From positions 62,001 through 126,000 of the forward strand of contig NZ_RYYR01000003.1 in NCBI RefSeq assembly GCF_003977595.1: a stretch of 64,000 nt of DNA, read 5' to 3'. The stretch is from Lysinibacillus antri. Its GTDB lineage: Bacteria; Bacillota; Bacilli; Bacillales_A; Planococcaceae. The position numbers were made by a program, and so were the translations under genes. The notes below the pieces were generated by a model, which saw only the letters and a program-made list of their open reading frames with translations, was not told the origin of the DNA and made no database searches. Position 1 is the first letter of the stretch. Each line of letters opens with the position of its first letter. Of this stretch, positions 39,194 to 50,774 are shown piece by piece.

Positions 39194-40075
39194 TTAGTAC
39201 CTCGGCTTTCGATCTAGTATTTCTTGTAAAAACTGTTGATAATGTTCATAACGATATGATTGGATTTCCCCAGTTTCGAGTGCGGACTTTACTGCGCATT
39301 TCGGTTCTTTCATGTGAAGACAGCCTCGAAATTTACAATCTTCACTTATTCGCGCAAATTCAGGAAAACAGCTTGTTAATTCTTCTTTTTCAATTGTATC
39401 GAAATCAAAAGAACTAAAACCAGGCGTATCTGCCAATAATCCTCCACACACTTCGATTAATTCTACATGTCGTGTCGTATGCTTTCCTCGCCCAAGACTT
39501 TGAGAAATTACTCCAGTTTGCAAATTTAAATTTGGTAATAAAGTATTCAATAACGTTGATTTGCCAACACCTGATTGCCCCGCCAATACGGAAGTTTTTC
39601 CTTCTAAAATTGGCTTTAGTCGATCTAAAAGCGTTTGATCATCTTTATAGGTTTCGATAATTTCATAACCAATTTCTTTGTATTGCGTAACATAATTTTG
39701 CAATTGTTGTTGTGTCGCTTCTGTTAATAAATCCATTTTAGTTAAACAGATAATCGGCTTCACTTGAAATGATTCTAGGACAACTAAAAATCGATCTAAT
39801 AAAATTGTATTAAAGTCAGGTTCTTTTACAGAAAAGACTAAAAGTGCTTGATCAATATTCGCGATTGGTGGACGAATTAGTTCATTTTTTCTCGGATGGA
39901 TTTTCATAATATATCCATCCGATTCACCTTCCTTCGTATAATCGACAATATCTCCTACAAGAGGGGATTCCCCGCGATTGCGAAAAACACCTCTTCCTCG
40001 ACATTGTATTAGCTCACCATCTTGAAAAACATAATAGTACCCACTTAACGCTTTACGAATTTGGCCTTGCGCCAT
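39194..40075 (-). CDS. rsgA: RsgA, GTPase for 30S ribosome assembly
   Basis: Circularly permuted GTPase with an OB-fold (residues 1-65), G4 TKMD before G1 GQSGVGKSTLLN and G3 DTPGFSS, and the zinc-binding C-terminal CKFRGCLHMKEPKCAVK. 293 residues from ATG at 40075 (AGGGGTGAAAGG upstream), giving MAQGQIRKALSGYYYV. In B. subtilis its homologue is phosphorylated by PrkC, encoded just upstream here as well. Confidence 0.97.
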   Translation of the reverse strand: MAQGQIRKALSGYYYVFQDGELIQCRGRGVFRNRGESPLVGDIVDYTKEGESDGYIMKIHPRKNELIRPPIANIDQALLVFSVKEPDFNTILLDRFLVVLESFQVKPIICLTKMDLLTEATQQQLQNYVTQYKEIGYEIIETYKDDQTLLDRLKPILEGKTSVLAGQSGVGKSTLLNTLLPNLNLQTGVISQSLGRGKHTTRHVELIEVCGGLLADTPGFSSFDFDTIEKEELTSCFPEFARISEDCKFRGCLHMKEPKCAVKSALETGEIQSYRYEHYQQFLQEILDRKPRY

Positions 40076-40085
40076 CCTTTCACCC

Positions 40086-42047
40086 CTAACTTGCATCTTC
40101 ATATGTGATTGTTTCTTCTACAATATTGATGGAGTCTCGCTCAATTCGATAAATCGCTTTCGACCCTTCTTCTATTTCTAATGGAATTCGATAGCTATGG
40201 TCTTCCATTATTGAAAATTCGTCAAAAGCTTCTCCCATCGTTTTGTTCTTATCTTGAATAAAAATACGAATTCGTTGTTCTTCCCCAATGATCACAGGCT
40301 CATATGGAATCGTAATTTCTTTATAATAGACCTTTACACTTTTCGCAGCTGGCCCCTTTGAAATCACAACTTGTATCGTTGCACCCGCTTCGACTTGTGC
40401 ATTCGCTTTTGGAGTTTGTGAGATCACTTCTCCTGCTGGAACATTTTCAGAATGTTCCTGGCTCTTCACCTTAACCCTTAGCCCTGAGCTACGTTCATAT
40501 TCCTTCAATGCCGCATCGTTATATCCTGCTAAATTCGATACTGTTACATAACTTTTGCCTTTGCTAATCGTAAATGTAACCGTTGTATCTTTCGGGTCTA
40601 TTTCTTCGCCTGCATCCGGACTTTGTTCTAAAATTGTTCCAACTGATTCATTGGAATTCACTTCTTTAAAATCAACGTCTTTAAAACCAGCATTTTCTAG
40701 AATAGAGGAAACTTGTGAAATTTGTTGACCTACATAGTCTTTCATTTCAATTTTTTCATTCCCGATACTAATAATTAAATCAATTTCGGTTCCTTTTTCA
40801 CGGTTTAAACCTGCTTTTGGGTTCGTTTCCATTACGAGACCTTCTTCAATGTCTTCGGAGTTTTTCTCTCTTTCTTCTCCAATGACAAAACCAGCTTCTT
40901 CTAATAGTTCTTTTGCTTCTTCAATCTCCATATTTGCAACATCCGGTATTTCTATTTTCGAAGGTTTTAGTAGATTCATTAATAAAATCCCAGCGAGAAT
41001 GATAATCGCAATAAAAGCGATAACAATACTGACTACTTTACCCTTTTTCTTTTTGAGAGGTTTTTTTGTCGTCGTTTTTTTCTCTTCTAATGCAGGATGC
41101 TCTTTTTCCTGTGGTAACACTTTCGTATTCCCTATTTCCGTGACCGGCATACGATCTTTAATGATTGGGATCGCTTTTGTTTCATCATCATCAATAGGTG
41201 GTGAAAACTTTGGCTCATGTAAACGATTTGGCGAGAGTACGGTTGACAAATCTTCTTCCATTTCTTCAACGGACGAATAACGATGAGATGGGTTTTTAGC
41301 TGTTGCTTTCAACACAACATTTTCTAGACTTTGTGGTATCGTGCCATCAAAAGAACGAACGGATGGTGTTTCTGTCTGCAAATGCTTTAATGCGATCGAT
41401 ACAGCAGACTCCCCAGAGAAAGGAAGCTCTCCCGTTAACAGCTCATATAGCACAATTCCCAGTGCATAAATATCCGATTTTTTTGTGGCAGTACCACCTC
41501 TTGCTTGCTCGGGTGATATGTAATGTACTGTACCTATTACTGAATTTGTTTTTGTATAGCTAGTAGCACTTAATGATGTCGCAATACCGAAGTCTGTTAC
41601 TTTAATATTTCCGTCATGATCTACTAAAATATTTTGTGGTTTGATATCACGATGGATTATTTGATTCTCATGAGCATGAGCAATTGCCGACGTTAGTTGT
41701 TTCATAATTTGAACACTACGGGCTGGAGACAAAGGCAATGACTCATTAATGTACTGCTTTAATGTTTTTCCTTTAATGTACTCCATGACAATATAATGCA
41801 TATCTCCATCTTCACCAACATCATAAATGCTCACAATATTAGGATGTAGAAGACTCGTTGCAGATAATGCTTCACGTTGGAAACGACGATGAAATTCTTC
41901 TTCATTTAAAGCATCATAGCGTAATATTTTTACGGCTACTTCACGGTTTAAGATCATGTCATGCGCTAAATAGACGTTCGACATTCCTCCGCCACCAATT
42001 AGCTGTAAAATTTTATAACGGTCATTTATTCTTTTACCTATCAGCAT
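40086..42047 (-). CDS. prkC: PrkC, membrane Ser/Thr protein kinase with PASTA domains
   Basis: Senses cell-wall fragments and triggers spore germination and wall control. Kinase domain 10-270: glycine loop IGGGGMSNVY, Lys40, HRDIKPQN with Asp134, DFG at 152-154. A basic juxtamembrane stretch leads to one membrane segment near 345-365 (VVSIVIAFIAIIILAGILL), then three PASTA repeats (about 368-570) and a C-terminal extracellular domain. 653 residues. Two bases from prpC, its phosphatase. Confidence 0.98.
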   Translation of the reverse strand: MLIGKRINDRYKILQLIGGGGMSNVYLAHDMILNREVAVKILRYDALNEEEFHRRFQREALSATSLLHPNIVSIYDVGEDGDMHYIVMEYIKGKTLKQYINESLPLSPARSVQIMKQLTSAIAHAHENQIIHRDIKPQNILVDHDGNIKVTDFGIATSLSATSYTKTNSVIGTVHYISPEQARGGTATKKSDIYALGIVLYELLTGELPFSGESAVSIALKHLQTETPSVRSFDGTIPQSLENVVLKATAKNPSHRYSSVEEMEEDLSTVLSPNRLHEPKFSPPIDDDETKAIPIIKDRMPVTEIGNTKVLPQEKEHPALEEKKTTTKKPLKKKKGKVVSIVIAFIAIIILAGILLMNLLKPSKIEIPDVANMEIEEAKELLEEAGFVIGEEREKNSEDIEEGLVMETNPKAGLNREKGTEIDLIISIGNEKIEMKDYVGQQISQVSSILENAGFKDVDFKEVNSNESVGTILEQSPDAGEEIDPKDTTVTFTISKGKSYVTVSNLAGYNDAALKEYERSSGLRVKVKSQEHSENVPAGEVISQTPKANAQVEAGATIQVVISKGPAAKSVKVYYKEITIPYEPVIIGEEQRIRIFIQDKNKTMGEAFDEFSIMEDHSYRIPLEIEEGSKAIYRIERDSINIVEETITYEDAS

Positions 42048-42049
42048 CG

Positions 42050-42799
42050 TTACACCTCCCCATCATTTAGAGATAGTAAAATAACGGAAATATTATCTTC
42101 TCCACCTGAATCATTTGCTAATTGGATAAGCTTCTTTCCTTTTTCATTAATGGACATTGGCAATGCTAAAATCGCTGCCATTTCATCCGTTGTAATTTTA
42201 TTGCTCAAACCATCTGAACAAATTAATAGATAAGATGATTGTTCTAAGGTGAAGTTATAAAAATCTGGGTCGATTGTTGACTCAGTTCCTAGTGACTTTA
42301 CGATAAAGTTTTTTTGTGGATGGTTTTCTGCTTCCTCTTCACTTATTTCACCATGATCTAATAAAACATTGACATACGAATGATCCCTTGTAATAAGTGC
42401 TACGTGCTCAGAAGTAAAATAATAAACTCGACTATCGCCAATATGTGCCACGACACAATCCTGTTCATCAATCAGTACAGCAATTAAAGTGGTCCCCATC
42501 CCATTACAGCCTTCATGTGATAAGGAATGTTGATAAATTTTATTATTTATAGTTGAAATAACATCATCTAACCACGCTTTTTTCGCATCAGGTGTTTCTA
42601 GTTGAGCTTGATCTACCTGTAAAAAATGAGATTTCATTTCTTCAATGGCCATTTCACTGGCAACGTCCCCTGCATTATGACCGCCCATACCATCTGCTAA
42701 TATGGCGAGTTTAAAGTGATCAGGATGCTCAAAAAAAGCAACCCGATCCTCATTCACTTTTCGTTTACGTCCTATATCACTTTCGACTGTATACTTCAC
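42050..42799 (-). CDS. prpC: PrpC, PP2C-type protein phosphatase
   Basis: Mn-dependent phosphatase opposing PrkC. DIGRKRKVNEDR, ILADGMGGHNAGDVAS, IGDSRVYY, LLICSDGLSNKIT and GGEDNISVILL are the PP2C motifs. 249 residues from GTG at 42799, six bases behind GAGGTG; the longer open frame would overlap rlmN by 46 bases. Confidence 0.96.
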   Translation of the reverse strand: MKYTVESDIGRKRKVNEDRVAFFEHPDHFKLAILADGMGGHNAGDVASEMAIEEMKSHFLQVDQAQLETPDAKKAWLDDVISTINNKIYQHSLSHEGCNGMGTTLIAVLIDEQDCVVAHIGDSRVYYFTSEHVALITRDHSYVNVLLDHGEISEEEAENHPQKNFIVKSLGTESTIDPDFYNFTLEQSSYLLICSDGLSNKITTDEMAAILALPMSINEKGKKLIQLANDSGGEDNISVILLSLNDGEV

Positions 42800-42804
42800 A
42801 GTAG

Positions 42805-43944
42805 TCACCTCGTCTCTTGAGCTCTCTCTTTCGCTCGTAATTGACCGCAAGCTGCGTCAATGTCCGATCCGTGTTCTCGACGAATTGTTACATTAATTCC
42901 ATTCTTTTTTAACGTCTTTTCAAAGGCAAAAATTTGATTTCTTGGTGTTCTTACGTAATCTCTTTCTGGTACATAGTTAACAGGAATTAAGTTGACATGA
43001 CATTTAATTCCTTTTATTAATTTCGATAATTCTTCTGCTTGTTCAACTGAATCATTTTCGCCACCAAATAATCCATACTCAAAACTTACGCGACGCCCAG
43101 TTTTATTTGTATAGTATCGGATCGCTTCCATTAAGTCTTCAATTTTATATGCTCGGGCAATTGGCATTAGTTTTTGACGTAATTCCTGGTTAGGTGCATG
43201 TAATGACAAGGCAAAATTAATTTGCAATTGTTCATCCGCAAATTGATAGATTTTTGGAATAATGCCCGATGTCGAAACCGTAATGTGACGTGCTCCGATA
43301 TTTAACCCTTTATCATCATTAATGACTTTTAAGAAGTTCATCATCGCATCATAGTTATCAAATGGTTCGCCAATCCCCATAATCACAACATGGGAAACAC
43401 GCTCATCTACTTCATCTAAAGCTTGCTGTACTTTTACGACTTGTTCGACGATTTCTCCAGCTAATAAATGGCGTTTTAACCCACCTAATGTGGAAGCACA
43501 AAATGTACAACCAATACGACAACCTACTTGCGTTGTGACACAAACAGAATTTCCATATTCATGGCGCATTAACACCGTTTCAATCGAATAGCCATCTTGT
43601 AATTGGAACAAAAATTTAATCGTTCCGTCTTTCGATTCTTGTTTAATAATTGTAGAGAGCGTTGTTAGAGCAAAATTCGCTTCTAATTTTTCACGTAATG
43701 CTTTCGAAAGATTCGACATTTCTTCAAAGGTTTTGACACGTTTATCATATAACCATTCGTAAATTTGACCTGCTCTAAATGGTTTTTCTCCGTTTTCACT
43801 TAACCAATCTTTTAACTGATCTAAACGCAATGAATAAATCGATTCTTTCAGTTGCTGCTTTTCTTTCTTCTCACGACGACGAGGCGTTTGTTCTGCCTCT
43901 TCTACTAAATCTTGTATACGTTCATTAAATTTATTTTCATCCAT
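42805..43944 (-). CDS. rlmN: RlmN, 23S rRNA/tRNA adenine-C2 methyltransferase
   Basis: Radical SAM enzyme making m2A2503. The cluster motif is in [15 protein letters not shown]; the conserved catalytic Cys lies near the C terminus (DIDAACGQL). About 35 charged residues precede the conserved [27 protein letters not shown] start, slightly more than usual. 379 residues. The ribosome binding site GGAG is 14 bases from the ATG, longer than normal, but an in-frame stop upstream leaves no alternative before it. Confidence 0.96.
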   Translation of the reverse strand: MDENKFNERIQDLVEEAEQTPRRREKKEKQQLKESIYSLRLDQLKDWLSENGEKPFRAGQIYEWLYDKRVKTFEEMSNLSKALREKLEANFALTTLSTIIKQESKDGTIKFLFQLQDGYSIETVLMRHEYGNSVCVTTQVGCRIGCTFCASTLGGLKRHLLAGEIVEQVVKVQQALDEVDERVSHVVIMGIGEPFDNYDAMMNFLKVINDDKGLNIGARHITVSTSGIIPKIYQFADEQLQINFALSLHAPNQELRQKLMPIARAYKIEDLMEAIRYYTNKTGRRVSFEYGLFGGENDSVEQAEELSKLIKGIKCHVNLIPVNYVPERDYVRTPRNQIFAFEKTLKKNGINVTIRREHGSDIDAACGQLRAKERAQETR

Positions 43945-43968
43945 TTGAGTTTAGGATTCTCCTTTAGT

Positions 43969-45327
43969 TTATCTAAGTAGTTTTTTGCGAAATGCTGCCA
44001 CAAAAAATCCATCGCTGCCAAAGTCTTGTGGAAAAACTTGAAGCATTCCACCTTGTCCTTTGTTTAATAAAGCTGTCGGTAAATTTTCAATATCCGCTAA
44101 TTCCATCTCAGGGTGAGACGCTAAAAAGGCTTTGACTGTTCCTTCATTTTCCTCGCGATCGATTGTACAAGTACTATAAACGAGACGTCCACCTGGCTTA
44201 AGTACTTGAACGGCATTATCTAATAGCTCGAGTTGAATTTTATGAAGGCTTTCGAAGTCTTCTTCACGTTTTGTATATTTAATATCTGGTTTACGACGCA
44301 TCACGCCAAGTCCTGAGCAAGGTGCATCGACTAATATTGCATCAAAGGATTCCGCAGGCAAAACTTGTGCTGCTTTTCTTCCATCGACTGGCGCGGTTTC
44401 GATAATATTTAAACCTAGTCTTGCACTATTTTCATCAATTAAATCCAATTTATGTGGATGAATATCTGTGGCTAAAATAGATCCCTCATTGCCCATCTTT
44501 TCGGCTATATGAGTTGTTTTGCCACCAGGTGCTGCACACATATCTAATATACGCCAGCCTTTTTGTGGATGCAGCACATTAGCAGGCATCATAGAGCTCT
44601 CATCTTGAATTGTTATATAGCCATCTTTGAACGCTTGTGTTCTAGAAGCTTGCCCATTAATTAAATGGATACATTCTGGCATCACATTACTTTGTTTTGC
44701 CTCAATATGTTCCTTTTCTAATAATGCAAGCACTTCATTAACAGTTGCTTTTGTTGTATTGACACGAACCGTTTGAATTGGTGGCATATTATTTTCATGC
44801 AACATTTCTGTCGTTTTTTCAACACCATAAGCTTCAATAAAACGCTGAACTAACCATTCTGGATGACTTGTTTTAATAGCTAAACGTTTAATCGGGTCAG
44901 TAATCTCATCAATTGAAGGAATTCCTTGTCGCAGTATCGAACGTAGAATGCCGTTAACCGTTGATGCGATGCCTTTATGACCTCTTCGTTTTGCGATTTC
45001 CACTGCTTCATTCACCGCAGCATGGTCTGGTACGCGATTTAAATAAACAATTTGGTATACAGAAAGTCGCAGAAGCCATCTAACCCAAAGATCGATTTTC
45101 CCACGAATAAAAGGTTCTAAATAGAAATCGAGTGTATATTTATGTTGCAATGTACCATAAGTAATTTCAGTTAATAACGCGCGATCCTTTGCTTCAATCT
45201 TATACTTATTAATCGTTTGATTTAATAACAAATTACTGTACGCCTGGTTTTTATCAACTGCTAATAGAATGGTTAGTGCTGCATCGCGAACATTTCCATC
45301 CCAAATGATTGCTTTCTTTTTTGTCAT
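43969..45327 (-). CDS. rsmB: RsmB, 16S rRNA (cytosine967-C5)-methyltransferase
   Basis: N-terminal NusB-like RNA-binding domain (residues 12-140) and a SAM methyltransferase domain with [15 protein letters not shown], the catalytic Cys in [19 protein letters not shown] and [13 protein letters not shown]. 452 residues. ATG overlaps the fmt stop by 4 bp. Confidence 0.97.
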   Translation of the reverse strand: MTKKKAIIWDGNVRDAALTILLAVDKNQAYSNLLLNQTINKYKIEAKDRALLTEITYGTLQHKYTLDFYLEPFIRGKIDLWVRWLLRLSVYQIVYLNRVPDHAAVNEAVEIAKRRGHKGIASTVNGILRSILRQGIPSIDEITDPIKRLAIKTSHPEWLVQRFIEAYGVEKTTEMLHENNMPPIQTVRVNTTKATVNEVLALLEKEHIEAKQSNVMPECIHLINGQASRTQAFKDGYITIQDESSMMPANVLHPQKGWRILDMCAAPGGKTTHIAEKMGNEGSILATDIHPHKLDLIDENSARLGLNIIETAPVDGRKAAQVLPAESFDAILVDAPCSGLGVMRRKPDIKYTKREEDFESLHKIQLELLDNAVQVLKPGGRLVYSTCTIDREENEGTVKAFLASHPEMELADIENLPTALLNKGQGGMLQVFPQDFGSDGFFVAAFRKKLLR

Positions 45328-46262
45328 TCAAATTGGTCCCCTATCGATAGTTTCGAACCTGTTCCTCGTAAATATTCTTCAGCAGTCATACGTTTTTTTC
45401 CAGCAGGCTGTAGATCTAAAATTTCAATTGTTCCATTTCCTGTTGAAACTTCAAAACTAGTTTTATTAATGTTTACGACTTGACCAGGTTCTCCATTAGA
45501 AGAAGTATTCCCCATTTTTGCAGACCATATTTTCACGTTTTCACCTTGTAATGTTGTATACGCTACTGGCCAAGGTGATAAGCCGCGCACTTGATTAAAT
45601 ACAGCTCGAGCATCTTTTTCCCAATGAATCCGTTCTTGGTCCCTTGAAATATTATGCGCAAAAGTTACTTGTTCCTCGTCTTGTATAATGCGCTCATTTG
45701 TACCAGCGATAATAGCAGGAAGGGTTTCTTTTAATAAATCTCTTCCTATTGTACTTAATTTATCAAAAAGAATGCCCGTATTATCTGATTCTTCTATGGC
45801 AATTTCTCGTTGTGAAATAATATCACCAGCATCTAATTTTTCCGCCATGTACATAATCGTTACACCTGTTGTTTTTTCACCATCTAAAATTGCTTGGTGG
45901 ATTGGTGCGCCACCTCGATACTTTGGTAGTAGTGAGGCATGCACATTAATGCAGCCTAAAGGTGGGGCGTCAAGTAAAACTTTCGGTAAGATTTGTCCAT
46001 AAGCTGCTGTAATAATTATATCTGGAGCTAATGCAATGATTTCTTCTAGTTCTTGGGATCCACGCAATCTCTCAGGCTGAATAACCGGTAATCCTAAACG
46101 TAACGCCTCTGCTTTCACCGGAGGAGGCGTTAGTACTCTCTTACGACCAACTGGACGATCTGGCTGTGTCACAACCGCTAACACTTCGTAACCTTCTTCA
46201 TGAATCATTCGTAAAATAGGAACGCTAAAATCGGGTGTACCCATAAAAACAACTTTCGTCAA
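45324..46262 (-). CDS. fmt: Methionyl-tRNA formyltransferase
   Basis: Formylates initiator Met-t[38 protein letters not shown] (catalytic Asn/His) and TGVTIMYM are conserved; the C-terminal domain ends in [12 protein letters not shown]. 312 residues. Two bases behind def, a universal pairing. Confidence 0.98.
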   Translation of the reverse strand: MTKVVFMGTPDFSVPILRMIHEEGYEVLAVVTQPDRPVGRKRVLTPPPVKAEALRLGLPVIQPERLRGSQELEEIIALAPDIIITAAYGQILPKVLLDAPPLGCINVHASLLPKYRGGAPIHQAILDGEKTTGVTIMYMAEKLDAGDIISQREIAIEESDNTGILFDKLSTIGRDLLKETLPAIIAGTNERIIQDEEQVTFAHNISRDQERIHWEKDARAVFNQVRGLSPWPVAYTTLQGENVKIWSAKMGNTSSNGEPGQVVNINKTSFEVSTGNGTIEILDLQPAGKKRMTAEEYLRGTGSKLSIGDQFE

Positions 46263-46264
46263 GA

Positions 46265-46756
46265 TTACTCCTCCTCACCATACATTTGGGCTAACTCTTC
46301 TTCCGTTACAATTCGAATCAACTTTGAATCAAATAATACGCCTTCTAAATGATCGATTTCATGGAGAATTGCACGAGCATCAAATCCACCCGCTTCTAAT
46401 TCATAAACACGCCCTTCGCGATCACATGCTTCGATTTTTACATATGTAGGTCTTTCTACTTCACCAAAAAGATTTGGGAAGCTAAGGCAACCTTCTATAT
46501 CCACCTCAGCTCCATCCGTCTCAAGTACAATCGGATTAATCATTTCTAATATTGCACGTTCCTCACCAATTTCAACAATTGCTACACGTAATGGAACATT
46601 AATTTGAGGAGCTGCAATCCCAACGCCGTCATGCTCGATCATTGTGTCATATAAATCATCTAGAAGTGTAATAATTTCTTCATTAATTTCTGTTACTTCA
46701 GTACATTTTTCTGTAAGTACTTTTGCAGGGTGCTTAATTACTTCTTTAATTGCCAT
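46265..46756 (-). CDS. def: Peptide deformylase
   Basis: Removes the N-formyl group from nascent proteins. Three motifs: GVGIAAPQ (44-51), EGCLS with metal ligand C90, and HEIDH with H132, E133 and H136. 163 residues, the short form that accompanies fmt. Confidence 0.98.
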   Translation of the reverse strand: MAIKEVIKHPAKVLTEKCTEVTEINEEIITLLDDLYDTMIEHDGVGIAAPQINVPLRVAIVEIGEERAILEMINPIVLETDGAEVDIEGCLSFPNLFGEVERPTYVKIEACDREGRVYELEAGGFDARAILHEIDHLEGVLFDSKLIRIVTEEELAQMYGEEE

Positions 46757-46779
46757 CTAGTTTACCTCTTTCTACACTT

Positions 46780-49197
46780 CTATATCATCGTTGGTTCTAA
46801 ATCAACGGTTAAAAGTATTCCTTTTTTAATCCAATCCGAACGATACAGTTTTATAAGCTGCATTAGCGTTGGAATCAAATCTGGTTCTATTTTGTATTTT
46901 ATCAAACATTGGTAGCGATATCTATTTTGGAGACGGCTAATGCCTGAAGCGGTTGGTCCAATAATCGAGACATTAAAGGACAGCTTTGCACGTAACCATT
47001 CTACTGCTTTATGGGCATACTCTGCTGCTTGCATCACATCTGTATGAGATATTTGAATAAGAGCTAAGTAATAGTACGGAGGATATCCGGCCTGATGACG
47101 CATTAACATTTCTCTTTCATAGAAGGGTTCATAATGTTGCGCCTTCGATAATTCAATGGCATAATGCTCCGGTGTATAAGTTTGAATCACGACCTCACCC
47201 GGCTTTTCATGGCGACCCGCCCGACCACTTACTTGAGTAAGCAATTGAAAGGTTTTTTCTGCTGCGCGGAAATCAGGTAAATGTAAGGATGTATCTGCAC
47301 TCAAAACACCTACTAATGTAATATTTGGATAATCCAATCCTTTTGCAATCATTTGTGTCCCCAGTAATATATCTGCTTCCCCGTTACCGAAAGACGTCAA
47401 AATCTGTTCGTGAGACCCTTTTGTTTTTGTCGTATCTACATCCATTCGAAGTACGCGAGCCTCGGGGAAAAGTTTTGCCAATTCTTCTTCTACTTTTTGC
47501 GTGCCTGTTCCGAAAAAACGAATATGCTCACTTTGGCATTGTGGACATGTTTGTGGTACTCGCTCTTCATAACCACAATAATGACATTTACATTTTTCCG
47601 TTGAGCGGTGGTATGTGAGGGAAATATCACAGTTTTGACATTGTAAAACCGTCCCACAATCACGACATAACACAAAAGAAGAATAGCCTCGTCGATTTAA
47701 GAACAGGACAATTTGCTCATTCTTCTCCAGACGAGTTTCAATGGATTGCACTAATTGTTGCGAAAACATCGAACGGTTGCCTTTTTTCAACTCATCTCGC
47801 ATATCTACTATTTGAACTGTAGGTAAAGACTGCTTTAAGGCTCTTTTTTGTAAAGTTAACAGCGAATAGACATTCTTTTTCGCACGAGCAAAAGATTCTA
47901 ACGAAGGGGTCGCGCTTCCTAATACAATTGGACAATTGTGATAGTTCCCACGCCAAATGGCCACATCTCGCGCATGATATCTAGGAGTATCTTCTTGTTT
48001 GTAGGTGGATTCGTGTTCTTCATCCAAAATAATAATCCCCACATTTTCAAAGGGTGCAAAGATGGCTGATCTAGCTCCGACAACAACCTTCACTTTCCCT
48101 TGGTGTACTTTGCGCCACTCATCATACTTCTCCCCAACAGATAATCCACTATGCATCACGGCTACAAGTTCACCGAATCGAGAGCGGAATCGTTCCGTCA
48201 TTTGCGGTGTCAGGGAAATCTCAGGCACAAGGACGATTGCTTCTTTCCCTTTCTTTAAACATTGTGCAATAGCTTGCAAATACACTTCCGTTTTTCCACT
48301 TCCTGTAATTCCATGTAATAAGAAGGTTTCGGATTGTTGTTGTTCAATCGAATTGCTTATTTTATGAAGTGCGATCGCTTGTTCTTCCGTTAAATTTAAA
48401 AAGGATGTTTTTTCGACTTCTTTCGAAAACGGATCGCGAAATATTTCTTCTTGAATAAATTTTGCGGCACCTTGATCAATTAAAGCCTGTAATACTTGTT
48501 GGGACGTATTTGTTTCCGAATAAAGTGTTTCCGGATCCATAATTTCCCCCGGATGCTCTTTCATCCACTCAATCAGTTGTTTTTGTTTTTTCGCTCGATT
48601 GGAAAGTTCATTTGCTATTTTATTTATTTTTTCTAAATCGTCCGTCACTTGAACTTTTCGAACTTCCTTCACTTTCCCTTTTTGTTTTACGACATATTCG
48701 ATGATGACTAATTTTTCATTTAATGCCAGTTTTAATTCATGCAACAGACCGCTCTTTTCAAACTCTTTATAATTTATTTTATTAGAGCGGATAAAAAAAG
48801 GTTGTAGTGGTTGCGGCAACTGTTCAATCGAATTTTGTAAAGTAATTATTTTTTCATATTTTGCTCGTAAAGCGGAAGGTAACATCACTTGAAGGGCATC
48901 GATTTCATAACAGATCGTTTCATTTTTGAGCCATTTGGCAAGTTCAAGCATTTCTGGTGTTAATACAGGTTCAATATCAAGCAATTGACTGATAGGTTTA
49001 ATTTTATCCGCAGGTACCTCTGTATGATTTTTTAAATTGACAACAAACCCAAGTACGTTACGTGGGCCAAATGGAACTTTAACTCGACTACCATTTTCTA
49101 TTAATGGGACCATCGGAAGAGGCACTGCATAGTCAAAGGGCCGGTCTACAGGATAAGCAGCTACATCGACAATGATTTCCGCCACTAAGCCTATCAT
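46780..49197 (-). CDS. priA: PriA, primosomal replication-restart helicase
   Basis: Reloads replisomes at collapsed forks. N-terminal DNA-binding domain (AEIIVDVAAYPVDRPFDYAVP), helicase with GITGSGKTEVY, DEEH box (ILDEEHESTYKQ), GSATPSLE, a four-pair zinc-binding insert (CRDCGTVLQCQNCDISLTYH, CKCHYCGY, CPQC) and the motif VSGRAGRHEKPG. 805 residues. ATG overlaps the coaC stop by 4 bp. Confidence 0.98.
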   Translation of the reverse strand: MIGLVAEIIVDVAAYPVDRPFDYAVPLPMVPLIENGSRVKVPFGPRNVLGFVVNLKNHTEVPADKIKPISQLLDIEPVLTPEMLELAKWLKNETICYEIDALQVMLPSALRAKYEKIITLQNSIEQLPQPLQPFFIRSNKINYKEFEKSGLLHELKLALNEKLVIIEYVVKQKGKVKEVRKVQVTDDLEKINKIANELSNRAKKQKQLIEWMKEHPGEIMDPETLYSETNTSQQVLQALIDQGAAKFIQEEIFRDPFSKEVEKTSFLNLTEEQAIALHKISNSIEQQQSETFLLHGITGSGKTEVYLQAIAQCLKKGKEAIVLVPEISLTPQMTERFRSRFGELVAVMHSGLSVGEKYDEWRKVHQGKVKVVVGARSAIFAPFENVGIIILDEEHESTYKQEDTPRYHARDVAIWRGNYHNCPIVLGSATPSLESFARAKKNVYSLLTLQKRALKQSLPTVQIVDMRDELKKGNRSMFSQQLVQSIETRLEKNEQIVLFLNRRGYSSFVLCRDCGTVLQCQNCDISLTYHRSTEKCKCHYCGYEERVPQTCPQCQSEHIRFFGTGTQKVEEELAKLFPEARVLRMDVDTTKTKGSHEQILTSFGNGEADILLGTQMIAKGLDYPNITLVGVLSADTSLHLPDFRAAEKTFQLLTQVSGRAGRHEKPGEVVIQTYTPEHYAIELSKAQHYEPFYEREMLMRHQAGYPPYYYLALIQISHTDVMQAAEYAHKAVEWLRAKLSFNVSIIGPTASGISRLQNRYRYQCLIKYKIEPDLIPTLMQLIKLYRSDWIKKGILLTVDLEPTMI

Positions 49198-49748
49198 TTC
49201 GTTGTTGCTTCCCCTTTAAAATAATGCACAATAATATCCGTAATTTTTTCCGGTTCCTCTAAACGACCCTTCCCTACATAGCCACATGCTAAAAAACCTT
49301 CTGATGGTTCAATAAAAGAGCATCCATCTTCGTGAAGGCGGGCAATATTTCTTTTCACTGCAGGATGATCATACATATGAACATTCATTGCTGGTGCGAG
49401 CCAAACGGGACATGTAGCAGCAAGAAGTGTCGTCGTAACCATATCGTCTGCAATACCATTTGCCAGTTTTCCGATGACGTTTGCTGTAGCAGGTGCAACG
49501 AGAATCAAATCAGCCCAGTCTGCTAAATCAATATGAGCAATTTTTTGCGATTCTTTTTCATCAAACGTGTCATAGTAGACATCATTTTTTGACATCACTT
49601 GAAAACTTAATGGATTAACAAACTGACGAGCAGATTCAGTCATGATGACTTTCACATTAAAATTTGCTTGTGTTAACTTACTTACAAGAGCCACTGCTTT
49701 ATAAACAGCTATTCCGCCAGAAACGCATAATAAAATATTTTTTTTCAC
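49194..49748 (-). CDS. coaC: CoaC, phosphopantothenoylcysteine decarboxylase (single-domain)
   Basis: Flavoprotein that decarboxylates phosphopantothenoylcysteine on the way to CoA. SGGIAVYKA (10-18), His72 in AHIDLADWADL, substrate-binding PAMN (119-122) and Cys155 in ACGYVGKGRLEEP are all present. At 184 residues it holds only the decarboxylase half; in B. subtilis and most Bacilli the gene at this place is coaBC of about 400 residues, with the ligase CoaB fused at the C terminus. Here the frame stops cleanly at EATTK and priA begins 4 bp before that point, with no CoaB remnant. Confidence 0.93.
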   Translation of the reverse strand: MKKNILLCVSGGIAVYKAVALVSKLTQANFNVKVIMTESARQFVNPLSFQVMSKNDVYYDTFDEKESQKIAHIDLADWADLILVAPATANVIGKLANGIADDMVTTTLLAATCPVWLAPAMNVHMYDHPAVKRNIARLHEDGCSFIEPSEGFLACGYVGKGRLEEPEKITDIIVHYFKGEATTK

Positions 49749-49773
49749 GATGAATTCATCCTTTCAAATGATA

Positions 49774-49804
49774 AGCTCCCAAAGAAAAAAATTCTTCGGG
49801 AGCT
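49774..49804 (-). other. Strong hairpin between rpoZ and coaC
   Basis: Minus strand AGCTCCCGAAGAA pairs with TTCTTTGGGAGCT (13 bp with one G-U, loop of about five U). What follows is UAUCAUUUG, not a U-run, so it is not a normal terminator; it could be an RNA-processing or stability element within the long operon, or a partial terminator. Confidence 0.5.
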
Positions 49805-49858
49805 ACTAAGAAGCCAAGCATTTAAGCTGACACTATTGAAAAATAATCTGTTAGAACA

Positions 49859-50083
49859 TTATACTTCGTCTTCGTATACAGTCGATTCGTCTTGTTTTTC
49901 TTTCTTTAATACACCAGCAGCTACTTCTTCTAATGCTTTTCCTACAGATTTATATGATACATAAACTTGTAATTTTTCGTCACCTTGTTCTTGCATTTGG
50001 CGAGCACGCTTAGATGCAAGACTCACTAACGAATATTTTGAATCAATTTTATTTTTTAAAGCGTCAATAGATGGGTATAACAT
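49859..50083 (-). CDS. rpoZ: RNA polymerase omega subunit
   Basis: 74 residues beginning [20 protein letters not shown] with [14 protein letters not shown], the RpoZ helix pair that braces the beta' subunit. Three bases behind gmk, as in all Bacilli. Acidic tail typical for Firmicutes. Confidence 0.96.
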   Translation of the reverse strand: MLYPSIDALKNKIDSKYSLVSLASKRARQMQEQGDEKLQVYVSYKSVGKALEEVAAGVLKKEKQDESTVYEDEV

Positions 50084-50086
50084 GTT

Positions 50087-50725
<639 letters not shown>

Positions 50726-50774
50726 TCACTACTTATAACAGTATTATTCAGCTAATTATAGTAGCGTAAACAAA

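Noticed and set aside
49194-49200. Frameshift splitting coaBC
   Set aside because: The priA coding sequence starts at once; no CoaB-like residues in any frame after the coaC stop.
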